Below are positions 1 through 11,539 of a stretch of DNA of 64,000 nucleotides, piece by piece. Numbering within the stretch: the stretch's first letter is position 1; each line of letters starts with the position of its first letter. The stretch is from Thamnaconus septentrionalis (taxonomy: Eukaryota; Chordata; Actinopteri; Tetraodontiformes; Monacanthidae): assembly GCA_009823395.1 (NCBI GenBank), contig CM020510.1:14991773-15055772 (forward strand). The letters run 5' to 3'. Made by a program: the position numbers and the translations under genes. The notes under the pieces were generated by a model. The model worked only from the letters and a program-made list of their open reading frames with translations, made no database searches and was not told the origin of the DNA.

Positions 1-636
1 CCTCCACATGTAACACCTGCGGTAAGTGCTGCCGACGCCCCTCATTAATCATACCATTCTTCTAGACGGTGACACATGAGTAGGGCTCTGATGGCATGGA
101 TCCCACCGTCAATGGAATGGAGACGCAGGAAAAAAATGCACGCTTCCAAGCTTGAGCACTTCACCTCATGATGTTCAGCAGCAAAATTGGAAGAAACGCC
201 TAAACATCCTCTACAGAACTTCTATCTTCTTCTTCATCCGGATAATATGTCCAATGTGTTTCACAAATCTACATTCTCGCAGGTCGCGAGCAAATTCCCA
301 TGACTCCCCTGTCATCTGTAATAGGCTTATGGTAAAAGCTGGTCCATTGTGTAAAGTATGGATTGTCATGGAAGGATTATGAAATCATGGTCTCCTGCAT
401 ACAAAGCCGTTCCTGCACCTCCACTGACCAGGAGCGCATGAGACTTGTGCAGCAAGGCTAGCATAAATACAGCAAGGCCAACCCTTGTTTTAATTGACCT
501 TACAATCAAGTCAGTCAAGTTATTTTAAAGCCATTTTGTTGAATATTTTTCATTATCTGTGATTCCCACATCACAACAAACCTTAATTCTGCAATATGAG
601 CCTACAAGTTAAATCGTTTAACCAATTTTAACAAAT
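1..636. other. noncoding, no gene seen
   Basis: Mixed-composition sequence with no recognisable exon, RNA gene or repeat. Open frames here are short and do not resemble any protein family I know. It runs into a LINE tail at its right end. Confidence 0.5.
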
Positions 637-674
637 CTCCCTGAGGGAACTCTCCCAAGGGATCAATAAAGTAT
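637..674 (+). mobile_element. 3' end of an L2-like LINE
   Basis: A short stretch has the form CTCCCTGAGGGA...GGGATCAATAAAGTAT. This is the usual 3' end of L2-type LINEs in teleosts, where a CCCT(G/C)GGG hairpin precedes 'ATCAATAAAGT' and a short tandem tail. Only the last few dozen bases are recognisable. The AT-rich sequence upstream (about 470-636) could be older 3' UTR of the same copy but is not diagnostic. The copy is 5'-truncated, as is normal for LINE retrotransposition, and no reverse transcriptase is present. Confidence 0.6.
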
Positions 675-3275
675 AATTGATGTTGAAAGTTTTGTACTTT
701 AATGTTTTATCAAAGCAAACAAACTTGCACTTGTGTGCCAAACACAGATTGGGAGCTTTACCTGTCCATCAAGCCTGTACTCGTCTGAGACCATCTGCCT
801 TCCTGTGGGTGGCCAGTGTAGCCTTTGGTCCCTTGTTCTGAACTCTTAAGTGCCTGTCAAGGATCAAGTCTGGGGCAGCAGGACTATCTTGATGTGAATC
901 TATATGGCCACTGTCACCTTTTCCCTCTTGGCTCTGTGCCTTTCGGGCTCGAGCATCGACCGGAGGCCTGTGGACTCTCCCTGAAGCCGGCCGCCCTGTG
1001 TGTCTCCCCGCCGGCTCTTTTATTGCTGCAGTAATATACACTATAATCCACTTCCAATTGGATTGGATCTTTTCTAGCTCTCCTTCCTGTCACAGGCTTT
1101 CCAATCAGACACCCGAAACAACTTATTTTGTACTTTCTCTCGCCACAGAGGAGCAGTGAGCCTATCTGGAGACATTCAACCTCTCACCACGATCAGTTTT
1201 ATCCTCTCAGCTGCTGACCAGGTTTTGTGGCCAGTAACTAAGGTGCAGCTGAGATCACCGCCGGGATTTAGAGGCCCCGCTCTCAAGTCCTTTTCCTCAC
1301 CGCGGAGCACCGGTCACCCAACTCATCAAATGCTCAGTTTTACCCTCAATCATGAACACAAGGCACCAAGGTAGCTCCCCCTTTGTGGAAAGATGAAGAC
1401 CGTCGTTTGCCTCTGTGTGCAAATCAGCAGCGTAACCTCAAAGTTTCCAAAAGCTATTTGCAGACTCTGCCCTGCTTTTATTACGTGCAGCTGTGCGCTG
1501 CTGATCGTGATTGCTGCCACATGTAATGTTACACAGTTGTGCACACTAATATAGTGGAGCTTCTGGAATTTCTCCTCAGAGGGAAGAGAGAGCTGAGTTG
1601 CGTACTGATGTATCCTGTAATTGAAATTAACAATCTCACACGCATGCAAACTCGGAGAATTACATTCTAATTGCCTCCCTCATTAAAAAAACATGTGTTG
1701 GGTCCTGGTGATCAGCACCAGGTTCTGTTTTAAATTGAATCATCGCTGCGGAAACATACAGTACCGGGTATCATTCGTTTTTGTCAGGTCATTTGGCGGC
1801 TACACAGCGGGAGCGAGATAGTGCTGCCCGGTGGTGTGACGTGTCGTTTACATGAATAAGTTTCATTATGGATGTTCTCGCTCCTCCGAGCTTCACTTCC
1901 ACTCAGGGTCCAGCCTTCCTTGTCCATTGTGGCTTGATTGCTAAAAAAAATATAATTACGTCCTGGATTGGATTATCCATAGCACCTTTAGCCTTTGCAC
2001 TTTGTTCAGGTTAAGCTGTGTTAAGTCTTGAGAGAGGTGAAAAAAACATAACGTTAAACAAGAACAATTGGTGTGTTGCAGGAAAATTCCACGCATCTGT
2101 GCAGCGATTGTACTCAACCACATTTGAGTATTGCATTCAAACACTTCAGTGAAGACGAGATGAATGTTTTATAGATATTGAGCATTTTACCTCTGCAACT
2201 TAAATGTGCTTCATGTTAGATCTTGTCCTCAGCTACAAAGTCAAATTACTGTTTCAAGCTGTTGTCTAATCCCGATAAGCAAGAAAAAGCAATGCTTTGT
2301 TTGCGAATAGCACTCCCAGGACTTACAGCACTCGTACAGCAGAACAATCTGTATGATTGTTTTGCCAAAATAAGTTGAATTTTTACATAATTTTCAGTGC
2401 TTGCAGTGTATATGTACAACTGAGACCCTTGTTAAAGTAATATTCTTCACAAACACCGGATTTAAGTCCAATTTACCTAAATTTAGTTTTGCACCAACTC
2501 CCGACAGAAGAAAAAATTTGCCTCGCTGACTCATCAGCGGGCTTGGCGGTCCAGATAGTGGCACAAATCAGAGAGACAATTTCATGGCTTGAAGGGAGAT
2601 GTACCCTGCAGAGTGACAAATCAGGCTTTTGATGATGAGGCATTTGAGTTTTTTTTTCTTCTTTCATTTCAAAAATAGACGACTATTCTTTTATGTCTAT
2701 ACCATATTTTTGCTGACACAGATGACAGGCACATTTGCAATCTGGCTACAGAGGAACAGAGTGTGTTGACACTCATTAAAACTTACACAAGTCTCACGTG
2801 TCTGAGGTCTCAAAGTTTTATTTGTCACATAGGAAAAGGTATGATAATAATTGCTGTCTTTGATATGACATCGCATTGCATCGTTATGGAAATGTAGATT
2901 TGAGTTGTAGCAAAAAAGTATGTTTGCTTTTTGGTCCCAGTTTGCAAATATGTTGTTTAATTTAAAAATGCCCCAATTTTAAACGGAATGACATATCTTG
3001 TGACCTGGTTTTTACAGTTTATGGTTTACAGAAACTTGTGGTTTCAAGAAAGCAGCATTGGAAGGATACTGTAGCATGTGTACGCTGCCAACTGCAGGTG
3101 TAGCCTCAGCCAAGGGACACTTTGACAAAACAAACACACAAATGCCAACAGCAACACTTCTGGAATGAGGGGGAGGAATTTTTGTTATATATCCTTCATG
3201 GAATAATTAAATGTGACGTGATGTGATGTTGGTATTTAATAGTGCAAAGCCGCTGTAGTATAAATTCAACCAGAT
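675..3275. other. noncoding, no gene seen
   Basis: No exon or repeat is recognised. A small GC-rich patch at 940-1025 stands out from AT-rich surroundings, and 1681-3240 is AT-rich. Open frames occur in several overlapping frames and none is convincing. Confidence 0.5.
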
Positions 3276-3287
3276 TGAACAAAAAAA

Positions 3288-3666
3288 GGCGACACGGTGG
3301 CGCAGTCGTTAGCGCTACCGCCTCACAGCAAGAAGGTCATAGGTTCGATTCTGGGGCCCGGGCCTGGGACCTTTCTGTGTGGAGTTTGCATGTTCTCCCT
3401 GTGTCTGCATGGGTTCTCTCCGGGTTCTCCGGCTTCCTCCCACACTCCAAAAACATGCATGTGAGGTCAATTGAATATTCTAAATTGTCCGTAGGTGTGC
3501 ATGTGAGTGTGAATGGTTGTTTGTTTCTATGTGGCCCTGCGATGAACTGGCGACTTGTCCAGGGTGTACCCTGCCTTCGCCCTAAGACAGCTGGGATAGG
3601 CTCTAGCAGACCCCCGTGACCCTGAATAGGAATAAGCGGGTATAGATGATGAATGAATGAATGAAT
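3288..3666 (+). mobile_element. V-SINE-type tRNA-derived SINE, full length (copy 1)
   Basis: A complete short interspersed element. It has a tRNA-like head with a pol III A box (TGGCGCAGTCGTTAGC, from 3299) and a B box (GGTTCGATTC, 3342-3351). The conserved body follows (TTTCTGTGTGGAGTTTGCATG and CTCCGGCTTCCTCCCACA), then a 3' part ending CCTGAATAGGAATAAGCGGG and a tail of ATGA repeats. It is flanked by an 11-12 bp direct repeat, (T)GAACAAAAAAA, at 3276-3287 and 3666-3677, which is the mark of LINE-driven target-primed insertion. It is roughly 97% identical to the copy at 11148, ignoring indels, so both are young. The family name rests on recall of the V-SINE core, not on a search. It encodes no protein; open frames on both strands here are artefacts. 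Confidence 0.93.
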
Positions 3667-3677
3667 GAACAAAAAAA

Positions 3678-5699
3678 ATGGCAAAGAAAATAAACATCAC
3701 AACCCTGTTAAAAGAATAACAGGAAGAGAAAATAAATGGGCGATACTGATATTAATGATGTAGTACTCAGGGATGTGTATATTGGGGAATATATGCGTAT
3801 TATGGATACTTCCCCTAATGAGGAAGCCAAACTCCCGCATGTAAATGCAGCTAATGATGTGGTGCTTTGTTAATGGCTCAGTGTTTATCAAGACGGCAGT
3901 ACATTGAGCCGCTGTGGCCTCTTGGGCTTTAAAGGTTTACCCACTGGTCTGCTGAAAGCAAGGACGGCTGAGATGCCACGTTAGTACATCGCTGTGTTCA
4001 GCCGGGCACAAAGGAACAGCGCATACTCTAGGTCCTTGAACAAAGAGGCTTCCAGTTCTGCCTTTTTCCTTTATTTCAAGCCGTCTCGCACGCGCTGCGT
4101 GTGCCACGTCCATCTATTTTTAGTGAAAGGGCTCCCTCTGTGTCGTCGCCTTTCACATACTGCACTGTGCACCTGACATGCAGTTGATCTATGGATGGTG
4201 TGAATGTTGTTCGGGAGCGAGAAAAGAGCGTGGGGAGTATGGTGACGTTTTGTGTTGATGTATGATGCTGGATGAATTGCCTCTTATTTCACTCCACGGT
4301 CAAGTCCACTGGTTTTGTAAGAAGCTCATCTTGTAAAAAAATAAAATAAAAAGCTGGTGGAGATTTTGCAGCTGCTGATTTAACAAAAACAAAAAAAATG
4401 ACTAAACAAAACAACATAACCCGGATGACACTGCAATTTCGCTCTGCGAAGCTGCGCTGCGGTGCCAAGGAGAGTCTGATGTCTCTTTAGCGCGCCTGTC
4501 ACTCAGTCTGGAGTGTGAATAACAAAGAGCACCAAAGTATATGACAAGGTGGGAGCCGCCGCTCGGCTGCGTCGCTCTTAAATTACTTTCGGTTCGCAAT
4601 CACACAAGTCGATCTTCGGATGGCGTCATTCTTTCCCCCTTCTTCTTTTCGTCGGCCTCCTCCATCTGTCCTCTTTACGTATGCCACCGTTCTATGATCC
4701 CATATTGCAGCGGGGGGAAAAAAAACAAAACATATTTACCTTTTCCTCTGTTTCTTCCGTCACAGAGACGGTCGTCTCGGCATAATTTCCTCTCTTGCCT
4801 CTCTTCCGCCCCTTTACATCTGATACTCTCTGCATCCTGCCATTTGAATTCTGCTCACATTGGCCCGTCCTAATTAGAGTGAGGCAGGGAAAAAAAAACA
4901 AAAAAAAAAACAAAGGCCTCTCCTGTTCTGATTTTTTTTTCCTCGCTTCCCTCCACATGTTCGCTCCCTCCTTTCAGCGCCTCTCGATTTTCCCTCCCGT
5001 CACCTCCTCCTCATACTCCTCCTCCTCTTCCCTTGCACTCCAGTCAGCTGGATCACAGGCAGATAGCGCTAATTGATTTGTTAAAACCCACTTGAATTCT
5101 CATGGTTATTTGGGGACTTTAGGTGGTAAAATCGAAACCACCCCATTCAAAAAAATACAGTATTTTTTCCATGTGACGGTAGCAGCTGTGCCGCAGGAAC
5201 TCCTCCCTGTTTTGTTCCTGTCTATACCTGACACTGGTGCACCTGGCGGCTTGTGAGTTGGTTCTGTGATGAATTTTCACTCATCAATTATTTATTTGTT
5301 CTGGGGTTGGCAAGACTGCTCATCTTCTGTCTCGTTTTAGCTATACATATCTGGACCCTTCATGCGTGTTGCTAATAACAAACAACTCAATAGGTAAGTT
5401 GCGCACGACCTGATGACACCGCTTGCAAATTATCAGGTTACGGTTCCGGGGGCAAATTCAAAACGTGTTTGCGCATCGCCGCCAGATCCGCTCAACACCC
5501 TGTCCTGTAATTTTTTCCTTCCCTGTGTTTCATCTATTTGTCTTTTGTGTGTGTCTGTTCCCTGTGCATTCTCCCTCTGCTGCCGAGGATGATCAATATT
5601 TCAGCAAAGTGTCATTCCGTCTCCAGACCTGTTTATTCCCAATGTCTACATTAAGGACTCCAGTTGGGCTGCCCCTGCTGCTCCTGCTCTTGCAGGATT
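3678..5699. other. noncoding, pyrimidine-rich towards 5 kb
   Basis: No gene recognised. Between about 4615 and 5040 the plus strand is pyrimidine-rich with A-rich interruptions (4879-4913). This creates several overlapping but meaningless open frames. No repeat family was identified. Confidence 0.5.
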
Positions 5700-5899
5700 C
5701 GTATGCATACACACGCACATGCACGGCTGCCAACAAATGAGGACGGACTCACTTGCGCGTGCACGTGCGCGCATGCACGCAGAAACGCTGACATAAATAA
5801 AGATGGAATATCCACTTTCTCCCACTGTACAAAAATGAAGCTCCAAACCCTGCCAGAGGTATTCGATGTGTGTGTATGTGTGTGCACGCGTGCGTGTGT
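5700..5899. repeat. cluster of three alternating purine-pyrimidine (Z-DNA-prone) tracts
   Basis: Three uninterrupted runs of strictly alternating purine and pyrimidine lie within 200 bases: 5700-5725 (26 nt, CA-rich), 5754-5781 (28 nt, CG/CA mixed, containing TGCGCGTGCACGTGCGCGCA) and 5866-5899 (34 nt, TG-rich ending in CACGCGTGCGTGTGT). They are not a simple microsatellite because the dinucleotide changes along each run. Such sequence is favourable for left-handed Z-DNA under negative supercoiling. A biological role is inference only. Confidence 0.75.
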
Positions 5900-7339
5900 C
5901 GTGACGAGCCAGCAGGTTTTCCGCCTGTGCACCTGCCCACACACTCATCAGCAGGGCTCAGCTGTTTTGATTCCTCAGCCCATTTCCATACTATCAAAAA
6001 CTATAAAAAAATAAATAAAAATAAACACCTGAGCAATACAAAACCACCCTAATTTATCAGAGAAACTAAACTTTGATGCAGCCTGTTCTTGGGGTTGTTT
6101 TTGTCACACAGTCACAGCCCTCCTTGCTCTGTGTAAATGCATGACATAAACTTTCTCCTTGCTAAAACAGGAAAGTAGCCATGTTAAGCCAAACGGATTA
6201 GATCAATGCAGCATCGAGATTGGACACCAAACAGTATTAAATGAGCCCGTGAGACTATTGGAACACACATGGCACAAGCTTAAACATATCGCTTGTGCCA
6301 CTTGTAAGTAAGTGGGATTAAAATAATTTAGTTTCAAACCAGTCCTGAAATGGATCAAGTTTCAGTTCCGAATTGACACTTCTGGTTGCACTAATGCATC
6401 TTCCATCGTCATACCCAGTCAACAACACATGCTTTAAAGTACCAACTGTCTCACTACCTCAGCGAACACAGCTGGGTCAACAACCCGCTCTCCGCAACTC
6501 TCCAAATTACCCATCTGCCTCAGCCTCCGTCTGGCTACCCCGGCAATTTCTGCTCATTTATAACGGAGCCTTACATGACAGGTAGTGGCGTGAGCGCGCT
6601 CAGACGTTCCCCCGCACACATACCATTAAAATCTCCAGTAAGTGGGAGCCCAGCGCTCCTCACATGCGTGTCTGTCCTGCTGGTGGCTCCCTGGCGGCGG
6701 AGGGGGCTGGTTCTCCCTCAAAGCCCACCACCTGCTGCCTCGCACCCATCCTGATCACTCACCGTTTATAGGAAAATTCAATCAGCAGGCCATCACAGGC
6801 GGCTAAGCTCCCCACTTCCTGCGAGAATGAGCTCAAGTAAAGAGGGAAATTAATTGGACCCGTGCAGAATCCGAACTGCAGAGGTCGTATTTGGCAGCCA
6901 AAGGCGTTTCCAAATCGCTGCACATTTCCCGCACGCGGGCAGTTATGCACTCCGAGCTTCAATTGTTTAGTGCAGATGTGTGCGATTTAACAGAGCGGCT
7001 GAACCCGCTCCGCGCCAAGCGGAGCAGGGAAATGTGTTATTTTGCTAAAGAAAACAGATCTGCTGGTGTCTTTTCATGCTTGCCTAGATTTGGTTGTTCA
7101 GAGGCTTACCCCTAATGATCTGCATCAGATTAGGCAGATAAATCATTAAACACAGTTGTTTGTTGTCACGCTCAAATTGACCTTCTTAGCCACGCGCTGA
7201 GGTGTAAATGATCTTTTTGCTCAAATGTTCACTTTCCACGTGGCGCTCTCAATTCCCCGCCGTCCAAGCCCTCTTTTCCCCGCCCTGCTCCCGCTGATCC
7301 ACTGCCGGCCGTCACGTTGAGTCTCCTCTGCCTCGGCTC
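5900..7339. other. noncoding with one short hairpin
   Basis: No gene recognised. The block contains a perfect 10-bp stem at 6270-6279/6291-6300 and becomes CpG- and GC-richer at 6580-6760 and 7230-7340. Confidence 0.5.
6270..6300. repeat. perfect 10-bp inverted repeat, 11-nt spacer
   Basis: TGGCACAAGC at 6270-6279 is exactly complementary to GCTTGTGCCA at 6291-6300. The stem does not extend. It is not flanked by a T-run, so it is not a terminator, and the surroundings do not resemble a microRNA precursor because the stem is too short. Confidence 0.85.
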
Positions 7340-7720
7340 AGCCCTCCTCCGTGCCTGCATTAATTGAAATTGCCACACTTCATTAGGGCCATTTTGCACA
7401 GGTAGAGGATTTCATGTTCATTTTCTCCATATCTCATTGGCGTTCAAAGCAACCTCTCCTGACACCCAGACAGCCCCGCCTCCACCTCGACAGTGACATC
7501 CCATGATGATTTGCATTCTCTTGTCTTTTTTCCCTTTTTTTATTGGGATTCTGTGCCTCAAACCCTTTCATTGGCTTATAGCTCAGACCGAATGTGAAAA
7601 AATTATTTTAATCGTTGCGGGCTCATTAGCGAGAAAATGGGGCAGAGACTGCAATTTCCTGATTTAAAGACCCACTGTCATTGCAATTAGCACCAGCTCT
7701 TGAGCCTTTTTTTTGGGCTT
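7340..7720. promoter_or_regulatory. candidate conserved noncoding element
   Basis: A block dense in motifs typical of vertebrate developmental enhancers. It has repeated ATTA/TAATTG homeodomain cores, an octamer-like ATTTGCAT near 7510, CATTGGC (CCAAT-type) sites, and very low repetitiveness. It has no open frame with coding character. The call rests on composition and motif density only; conservation cannot be tested here. Confidence 0.3.
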
Positions 7721-9589
7721 TTCGCGGGATAAAGTGGAGAAAAGAAATGTTATTGTGAAGAGACTGTAATGAAGCATTTAAATACTTTTCTGATTCTTGA
7801 TTCGGATTTTCCCTCTTTGTTGAAGTGTGAGCCAGTTCTCAAGATGAATTAACCATTTCAAAAAGGCTTGGCTTTCAAATTTCAGTCTGCAATTACAACT
7901 GGACCAGGTTCCGCACGTCCCCGAGCGAGCCATTGGCAGAGCTCAAAGTTAAACTTGAGGCCCATTCCAATTGGAAGTCAAACACTTTGCGACGCAGGAC
8001 TCATTGGAATGCTTGAGTGACTCCGAGCAAAACCGAGGCAAGAAAAGCAAAGCTGGAAAAAAATCAATAAATGCATTTCTAAAAACAGATGGGTCTCTCG
8101 GACAGAAGGGGAAATAGCACAGGGGGAATGTTGATGAGTGGCTGTTGCTGTAACTCGGCCTCAGGATTGGACAATAATTATTACATTTCCACGTGCGTGT
8201 CAGGTTTGGCCAGAAACGTGCTGGATGAACCATGACAGCAAATCATGCACCGTTTAACTTGGGAAGTTAATGGCTGTGTCGCGGCCCAATGCACGTCGCG
8301 GTGGCCTGCGAAAGGTGCTCTTTGGATGACAAGTGGTCTTGTTATCCTGCGAATGTTTGCATACAGATGATAGCAGTTGGGAGCTCATTGCTTGCCAACC
8401 ACGCCATTTCTCTCACCCATTTCAAGACGATTTGAAAACATCTCAGGGTTTTCTAAAGGTCAAAGTCAGCATGTCTCTGCTTCATAGCAACAAAAAAAGA
8501 AAGACGCAAGTTGTACTATTTTAAAAATCATTACATTTGCTTATTTAATTTTTCTTAAAACCACATAATATTGGGCTCTATTTAACCATCTTATACCTCC
8601 TGACTGGGTTTTATGAGAACAGCTTTTCCGGTTCAACTTTGGGGAAATGTTTTAGAGAGTGGCTTTTCAAATCTATTGGAAGCGTTGTCGACTTTCTCTG
8701 TTGCAGCGCCATATGACTCACTTTGCATTTTCTTGATTTAATATTTGCTTCTTTAGTTTGATACAATGCTTCCAGGGTTTACTATTGTCCCATTTTAGAA
8801 AGACTATTGTTTTTTTCATTCAAACTCAAACAAAGTAAATCAATCCTCACACTCTGCAGCCTGATCGTCTGGTCACAACCTCAGTGCTACTGGCAGTTTG
8901 CGCAGCAGTCCACCAGCCCCCACACTTGTCTAAAAGCTGTCCGAAAGCTCATAAGCAAGTTTGATTATAGGAAAACAATGCTAAAAAAGAAAGTGCATGG
9001 CTCATTGTTTATTAAATTAAGTTTGTGACTAACTCTGTAATGGCAACCAGATGGGTTTTTTTCGCATCAGCGTCTGTTTGGCACATGATGAGGAAAAAAT
9101 GGAAGCTACAACCTGAATTTGGCAAGAACTTGCTTCAAAATACCCAAATTTTGGTAATTTTGTGGATTTTCAGATATCGCCACAACCCGTAAACTTGTAA
9201 ATGCAAGTAATGATATGAAGTTGATATTCAAACCATTTGAAAAAAATGAAGGGATGAAGCTAAAACATTACGTCAGCTGAGCCTAATTGTGAGTGATATA
9301 TTTTCTGCTAAAAAAGATTGATTTTACTAGTTTACTTAACATCCTTTCATCCCAGAGGAATATCTCCCCATCTATCAGCAGTTCATTAAATATGACATGG
9401 TTTTTTGTCGCGGGTGTTTATCACTTCTCCCCTTGACAAGGTTGGATGTGCTCCGTTGGCACGGTAAGTGGAGTGTGAATAACAACCTGATCAACGTCTC
9501 ACCCTTTTAAACAGCAAATCCAATGCTCATCACAGGACTTATTGACTCAAGAAGTAGAAGCGAATGAGCTCGCCAATGGAGCAAAGTCA
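7721..9589. other. noncoding, no gene seen
   Basis: AT-rich sequence with no recognised repeat or exon. Motif-rich single-copy texture continues to about 8240, then simpler A/T-rich sequence follows. Nothing is supported beyond that. Confidence 0.5.
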
Positions 9590-9900
9590 AGTACATCCGG
9601 CAGATGATAATTATTAGATTAACAACGGGCTCCAACGTGTTGAGCAGCAATCACTTAAAAGGTTAATTAAAGCCACTCTAAAATGAAAAGGCATAATTGC
9701 GCTCCAGGATGCTGTGTTCCATTACGCTTTGCAAAACTCAACATATTTATTCAGAGGAAGCAATTATTCGGGACTGGCAATACAACAAATAATAAATACT
9801 AGGTGCAACCTCTCTCTCTCCATTATGAAAGATGTGACAATAAAGGGGCACGGCAAGGTGAAAGGAAATCTCAAAAGCAAGTCTCAGATCATTTACGCTC
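9590..9900. promoter_or_regulatory. candidate conserved noncoding element
   Basis: Contains clustered homeodomain-type cores (GATAATTATTAG, GGTTAATTAAAG, GCATAATTGCG, GCAATTATTC) in unique sequence without coding character. This is the texture of conserved developmental enhancers in fish gene deserts. It is inferred from motifs only. Confidence 0.3.
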
Positions 9901-10533
9901 TGCGGCTGCTCGCAGTACTGCGAGTGCACCCGACTCGACTCCATCAAAACAAACAGCATCAGCTGCAAACAGGGCGGCGGCTCCTGCTGTGTACGATAGC
10001 ATGTCGTCGGCTGGCAGAAACGTTAGTGCGTATGTGTGTGTGTGTGTGCGTGCGCACACACACACACACACATACGCCTTCTGAAGTTGAAAAAGCCGTG
10101 ACGAACGATTTCACCCTTATTGGTGTTTTTTTTCCCTCAATGTAAACATGGGAGGGCTGCTCCTACGGAGCATTCCTGATAGGAAATAAGGAAAAAAAAA
10201 ATAAAGCCGGTTTAGGCCTGGAGTGAGGAAAGAGAGAGAGAGACCTGTTTGAGGTAAATCTTCAGACAGCTGTCAGACTGTCTGGAGCGGCCTTGATGTT
10301 CGGCGGGATTTGGTGAGACGAGTCCGAGAAGGGAGCAAAGAGCAGCGGCGGTCAAAAGTGCACTTTACACCCTCGACACGACGTTCTCCTCGCGGCTCCC
10401 AGCTCTCTCCATTCCGACGCCGTCACTGACTCACATTCACGCATAACGGCCCAGACAAAAAAAAATTCACTCCGTGTGCTGAGCCGAGCTGTTCCGTCGC
10501 CACGGCAGACAAACAAACAGCTCGAGGTTTTTG
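9901..10533. other. noncoding around the TG/CA palindrome
   Basis: Unique sequence with no exon recognised apart from the palindrome at 10028-10077. An A-run lies at 10192-10200 and a short GA run near 10230. GC content rises after 10260. Confidence 0.45.
10028..10077. repeat. TG/CA palindrome (cruciform and Z-DNA prone)
   Basis: A (TG)n run and a (CA)n run meet head to head around a GTGCGTGCGCAC centre. The outer edges also match: GCGTATGTG on the left and CACATACGC on the right are exact reverse complements. The arms are therefore about 23 and 27 nt, differing by one or two dinucleotide units. Because the flanks pair as well as the dinucleotide runs, this is a true inverted repeat and not two chance microsatellites. 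It is also alternating purine-pyrimidine. Confidence 0.85.
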
Positions 10534-10645
10534 TTTTTTTTCTTCTTCTTCTTCTTCTTCTTTTCGCGACAGAACCACAGAGTTCCAGCCAAGCCCGGCC
10601 GTCCAGCTGCTGTCTCTTGTTCCTCTCTCTCTCTCTCTCTCTCTC
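10534..10645 (+). repeat. polypyrimidine tracts: T/TTC run and CT run
   Basis: A 32-nt all-pyrimidine tract (10534-10565) contains a TTC microsatellite. A second tract at 10621-10645 is mostly a CT dinucleotide run. Both are H-DNA-prone and account for the Leu/Ser- and Phe-rich open frames in this spot. Confidence 0.85.
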
Positions 10646-11132
10646 ACTCTTTGTTTTTTACCAGCTCAGGGTTTGGCTCCGACCCAGCTCCGGAGCCACC
10701 TCGCCTTGACGGTTAAAGCCCTGAAAGATTGATGAGCAGACAGAGCGCGCAGTCGTCTCGCAGGTGCTGCCGAGCGCTAATGGCTCCTCCTGACGCACAC
10801 TGACCCGGACCCGTCTCGTCCTGACTCAACAGTCGCACTCCCGAGATCGTTCAAGTCTTCCCGTTCACCCCGCCTTATGGACGCTACCTTTTCCACCATG
10901 TGTTTCACAACATCCTTCAGAACCCGGCGCCCCAGTCCCCCCTCCACACCCTTCCCGGGGATCTGAACAGACTTTAACACCGATTAACCCCAATCCAGCC
11001 GGTGCAGAGGTGATGGCGGATGGTTGAAAATGTCTGCTGTAAAACTGTACATGCAGGGAATAAATTAGGCCTGATGGTATTTAAGCAATGGTGCACAAGG
11101 GGAATGAAAGGGTTTTTTTTTGCTTTTGCACA
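10646..11132. other. noncoding, GC-rich to 10990
   Basis: CpG-containing, GC-rich sequence to about 10990, then AT-rich up to the SINE. No exon or promoter element could be supported. Confidence 0.45.
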
Positions 11133-11147
11133 ATGGAACAAGAGAGA

Positions 11148-11524
11148 GGCGACACGGTGGCGCAGTGGTTAGCGCTGCCGCCTCACAGCAAGAAGGTCGT
11201 GGGTTCGATTCTGGGGCCCGGGCCTGGGAATCGAACCGGGCCTGGGACCTTTCTGTGTGGAGTTTGCATGTTCTCCCTGTGTCTGCGTGGCTTCTCTCCG
11301 GGTTCTCCGGCTTCCTCCCACACTCCAAAAACATGCATGTGAGGTCAATTGAACATTCTAAATTGTCCGTAGGTGTGCATGTGAGTGTGAATGGTTGTTT
11401 GTTTATATGTGGCCCTGTGATGAACTGGTGTTCCCTGCCTTCGCCCTAAGACAGCTGGGATAGGCTCCAGCAGACCCCCGTGACCCTGAATAGGAATAAG
11501 CGGGTATAGAAGATGGATGGATGG
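11148..11524 (+). mobile_element. V-SINE-type tRNA-derived SINE, full length (copy 2, rearranged)
   Basis: Same family as the element at 3288, with A box (from 11159), B box GGTTCGATTC (11202-11211), conserved body, and a tail of ATGG units. A perfect 15-bp target duplication, ATGGAACAAGAGAGA, lies at 11133-11147 and 11525-11539. Two rearrangements separate it from copy 1. An 18-bp insertion after the B box places GAATCGAACC (11228-11237) as an exact inverted copy of the B box. A deletion of about 15 bases removes part of the sequence after GATGAACTGG (near 11430). Otherwise about 97% identical to copy 1. The tail unit differs between copies (ATGG here, ATGA there). Confidence 0.93.
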
Positions 11525-11539
11525 ATGGAACAAGAGAGA

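Noticed and set aside
1165..1195. Similarity of GACATTCAACCTCTCACC to the miR-181 mature sequence
   Set aside because: Only part of the seed-side bases match and the flanks do not form a precursor hairpin.
1709..1730. REST/NRSF half-site (TCAGCACC)
   Set aside because: Only the left half of the 21-bp element is present, which is expected often by chance.
3337..3684. Open frames of 100-125 codons on both strands over the SINEs at 3288 and 11148
   Set aside because: They are translations of the SINE body, appear in the same form in both copies, and the family encodes no protein.
5646..5997. Cys/His-rich open frames resembling zinc fingers
   Set aside because: They translate TG/CA alternating tracts (TGTGTG and CACACA give Cys-Val and His-Thr repeats), not finger spacing.
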